A stretch of DNA of 28,833 nucleotides from DASRCB01 sp035653295 (GTDB taxonomy: Bacteria; Acidobacteriota; Terriglobia; Bryobacterales; Bryobacteraceae). Positions 27,576 through 28,833 of the stretch are shown piece after piece. The stretch spans positions 1-28,833 of the forward strand of contig DASRCB010000192.1 of assembly GCA_035653295.1 (NCBI GenBank), written 5' to 3'. Under the pieces are notes generated by a model. It was given only the letters and a program-made list of their open reading frames with translations. It was not told the DNA's origin and did not search any database. Each line of letters opens with the position of its first letter. The stretch's first letter is position 1. A program made the translations under genes and the position numbers.

Positions 27576-28833
27576 CTATATCGCCATGCCGGTCGCCCGC
27601 GACTGCACCAGCGTGGTTCTCCCCGTTCTGCGACTCATGCGCATGAAGTAGATGCCGCCATAGATGGCCCACACGAGAGCGATACCCAGCGCCAGCAGCG
27701 GCTCCATCTTGGTGCCATATCCCATGAAGGGCCCCACCAGGTAAAACGCCATGCAGGCCAGATTCGCCAACAGCCCGAAGATCGGGATCAGCATATGCCG
27801 CACAAGGCTGAATCTCGGATGCCGGTGAAAGGCGACCATACAGATGACGCAGCTCATGCCGTACAGCAGGAACGTTCCGAAATTCGAGGCGAGTGTCACG
27901 GTCAGCAATGTGCCTGGAATTGCCGCCATTTTGTCGTGAGTGGAATACCCGAAGCTCGACCAGAAGCCCTGGGGCAGTGCTTTGATAGTCGCGTCGGTGG
28001 GGGCGCCGGCATCGCCGAAGACACAGGACACGGCGATGCAGCCGACCACGGCGGAAATTACCGCGAGCGTCCAAATGGCCCGGTGCGGGGTCAGGTTGCT
28101 GGAGTGCAGCAGGCCCATGGAATCGGGCATTTCTTTGTCCTTGCCCATGGCGTACGTGACACGCGCACCGGTGTTCATGCAGGACAACGTTGTGCCGATC
28201 AGCGCGAGGAAAACCGTGAAGGCTTCCACCAGCATGAAGATCCGCCCATTCCCCGGGCCGAAGAGCGCGTCGCCGACCATGATCATCATGTCGCCGATGG
28301 GGGCCGCCGAGCCCTGCGCGCTTTGCAGGGTATATCCGCTGTTGAGGAAGTAATTCGCCGCGAAGTACTCGAACAGGTAACAGACGCACCCCTGAACCAG
28401 CAGCGATGTGATCACGGCGATGGGCACATCGCGCTTGGCGTTCTTCGCTTCGCCTCCCATGGCCGTTACCGATTCGAATCCGACCAGAATCAGAATGGCC
28501 ACCGTCGCCTGGATGAACGCCCAGCCCACGTTGTGGATGCCAACCACCGAACCCCCGCTCGGATGCGTGAGGAAGTTGCCTTTGTCGTCGGTGGTGGGAT
28601 AGGTGACGTGATACGGAACCGGCTTGCCGGCGGCATCCAGCAGCGGCTTCGGCACACCGTTGGCATCGCGCACGATCGTGTCCGTGGTTTGGCCGTTGGC
28701 GGTCGTCTTCGTGGTTGCGAACTCGTACGTATACGCTTCACCGGAGCTCGAATCGAACTGCCACGCCACGCTCCCGGGCGGGTGGTTCATGCGATAGCCG
28801 AGGGCCATGACTGAGAACACCACCAGTGCGGTG
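27576..28833 (-). CDS. APC-family amino acid permease (5' end outside window)
   Basis: Partial: the frame is open past the right edge, so the N-terminus is missing; at least 415 residues are present. Many hydrophobic helices are visible, including ILILVGFESVTAMGGEAKNA, the APC-type helix with the FES..GGEAKN motif. Other conserved parts are NTGARVTYAMGKDKEMP and LYGMSCVICMVAFHRHPRFS. It likely imports an amino acid or related cation. Unusual is a long polar stretch of about 85 residues (around 28.5-28.8 kb) between two membrane helices, with Thr-, Asp- and Pro-rich sequence, predicted to lie outside the membrane. The final helix is followed by a short basic tail, then the terminator. Confidence 0.85.
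   Translation of the reverse strand, partial: TALVVFSVMALGYRMNHPPGSVAWQFDSSSGEAYTYEFATTKTTANGQTTDTIVRDANGVPKPLLDAAGKPVPYHVTYPTTDDKGNFLTHPSGGSVVGIHNVGWAFIQATVAILILVGFESVTAMGGEAKNAKRDVPIAVITSLLVQGCVCYLFEYFAANYFLNSGYTLQSAQGSAAPIGDMMIMVGDALFGPGNGRIFMLVEAFTVFLALIGTTLSCMNTGARVTYAMGKDKEMPDSMGLLHSSNLTPHRAIWTLAVISAVVGCIAVSCVFGDAGAPTDATIKALPQGFWSSFGYSTHDKMAAIPGTLLTVTLASNFGTFLLYGMSCVICMVAFHRHPRFSLVRHMLIPIFGLLANLACMAFYLVGPFMGYGTKMEPLLALGIALVWAIYGGIYFMRMSRRTGRTTLVQSRATGMAI

Noticed and set aside
27517..28389. N-terminal extension that would fuse a 290-residue region to the PP2C phosphatase
   Set aside because: It runs through the intrinsic terminator and is antiparallel-frame noise inside the permease gene; the PP2C fold starts at 27516.

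Overview
This window is GC-rich and densely packed, with genes on both strands and very short intergenic gaps. The gene content suggests an Acidobacteriota chromosome, most likely of the Solibacter/Bryobacter type. Support comes from a VWA protein of the kind common in Acidobacteria, several Tat/Sec-exported amidohydrolases and aldo/keto reductases with 'SRR..'-type leaders, a small monoheme cytochrome with the RRMPPW motif, a DUF5107-TPR protein, and GC-rich palindromes of a REP-like family. The assignment is inferred from gene content; no marker gene, rRNA or tRNA is present. I saw no insertion sequence, prophage, CRISPR array or RNA gene.

Layout, left to right. (1) 1-5.3 kb: a sulfotransferase-like gene (-), a NarL/DegS-type histidine kinase (+) meeting its probable response regulator (-) tail to tail with a 31-bp overlap, then two coupled FUSC-type membrane proteins (+), the first of which seems to need a CTG start. 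(2) 5.3-12 kb: two tandem paralogous aldo/keto reductases (-), a YoaK/DUF1275 membrane protein (-), a DUF4142 protein and a small exported protein (+), an exported amidohydrolase (-) divergent from an MgtC-type protein (+), and a VWA-domain protein (-). (3) 12-17.5 kb: a PaiB-like flavin protein (+), a DUF2892-like small membrane protein and a DUF72 protein (-), then a rightward cluster: exported M20 metallopeptidase, monoheme cytochrome-like protein, a cysteine-rich protein of unknown function and an orphan HlyD-type adaptor. (4) 17.5-20.3 kb: an operon (-) of an Old Yellow Enzyme and a bicupin oxalate decarboxylase, REP-like repeats, and a short Pro/Ala/Thr-rich exported protein. (5) 20.3-25.7 kb: a calcineurin-like phosphoesterase (+), then a two-gene unit (-) of a second amidohydrolase and a large DUF5107-TPR protein, preceded by a perfect extended -10 promoter element. 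(6) 25.2-28.8 kb: PP2C phosphatase, membrane Ser/Thr kinase and DinB-like protein in one operon (-), separated by a strong intrinsic terminator from an APC-family permease that runs off the right edge.

No single new multi-gene system stands out. The points most worth following are: REP-like palindromes that appear to have been built into the leader of the DUF5107-TPR protein; the non-canonical FUSC start; the changed lid sequence of the oxalate decarboxylase; the amidohydrolase/DUF5107-TPR pair together with the amidohydrolase paralog 14 kb away; and the PP2C start lying only 14 bp beyond a terminator T-tract.
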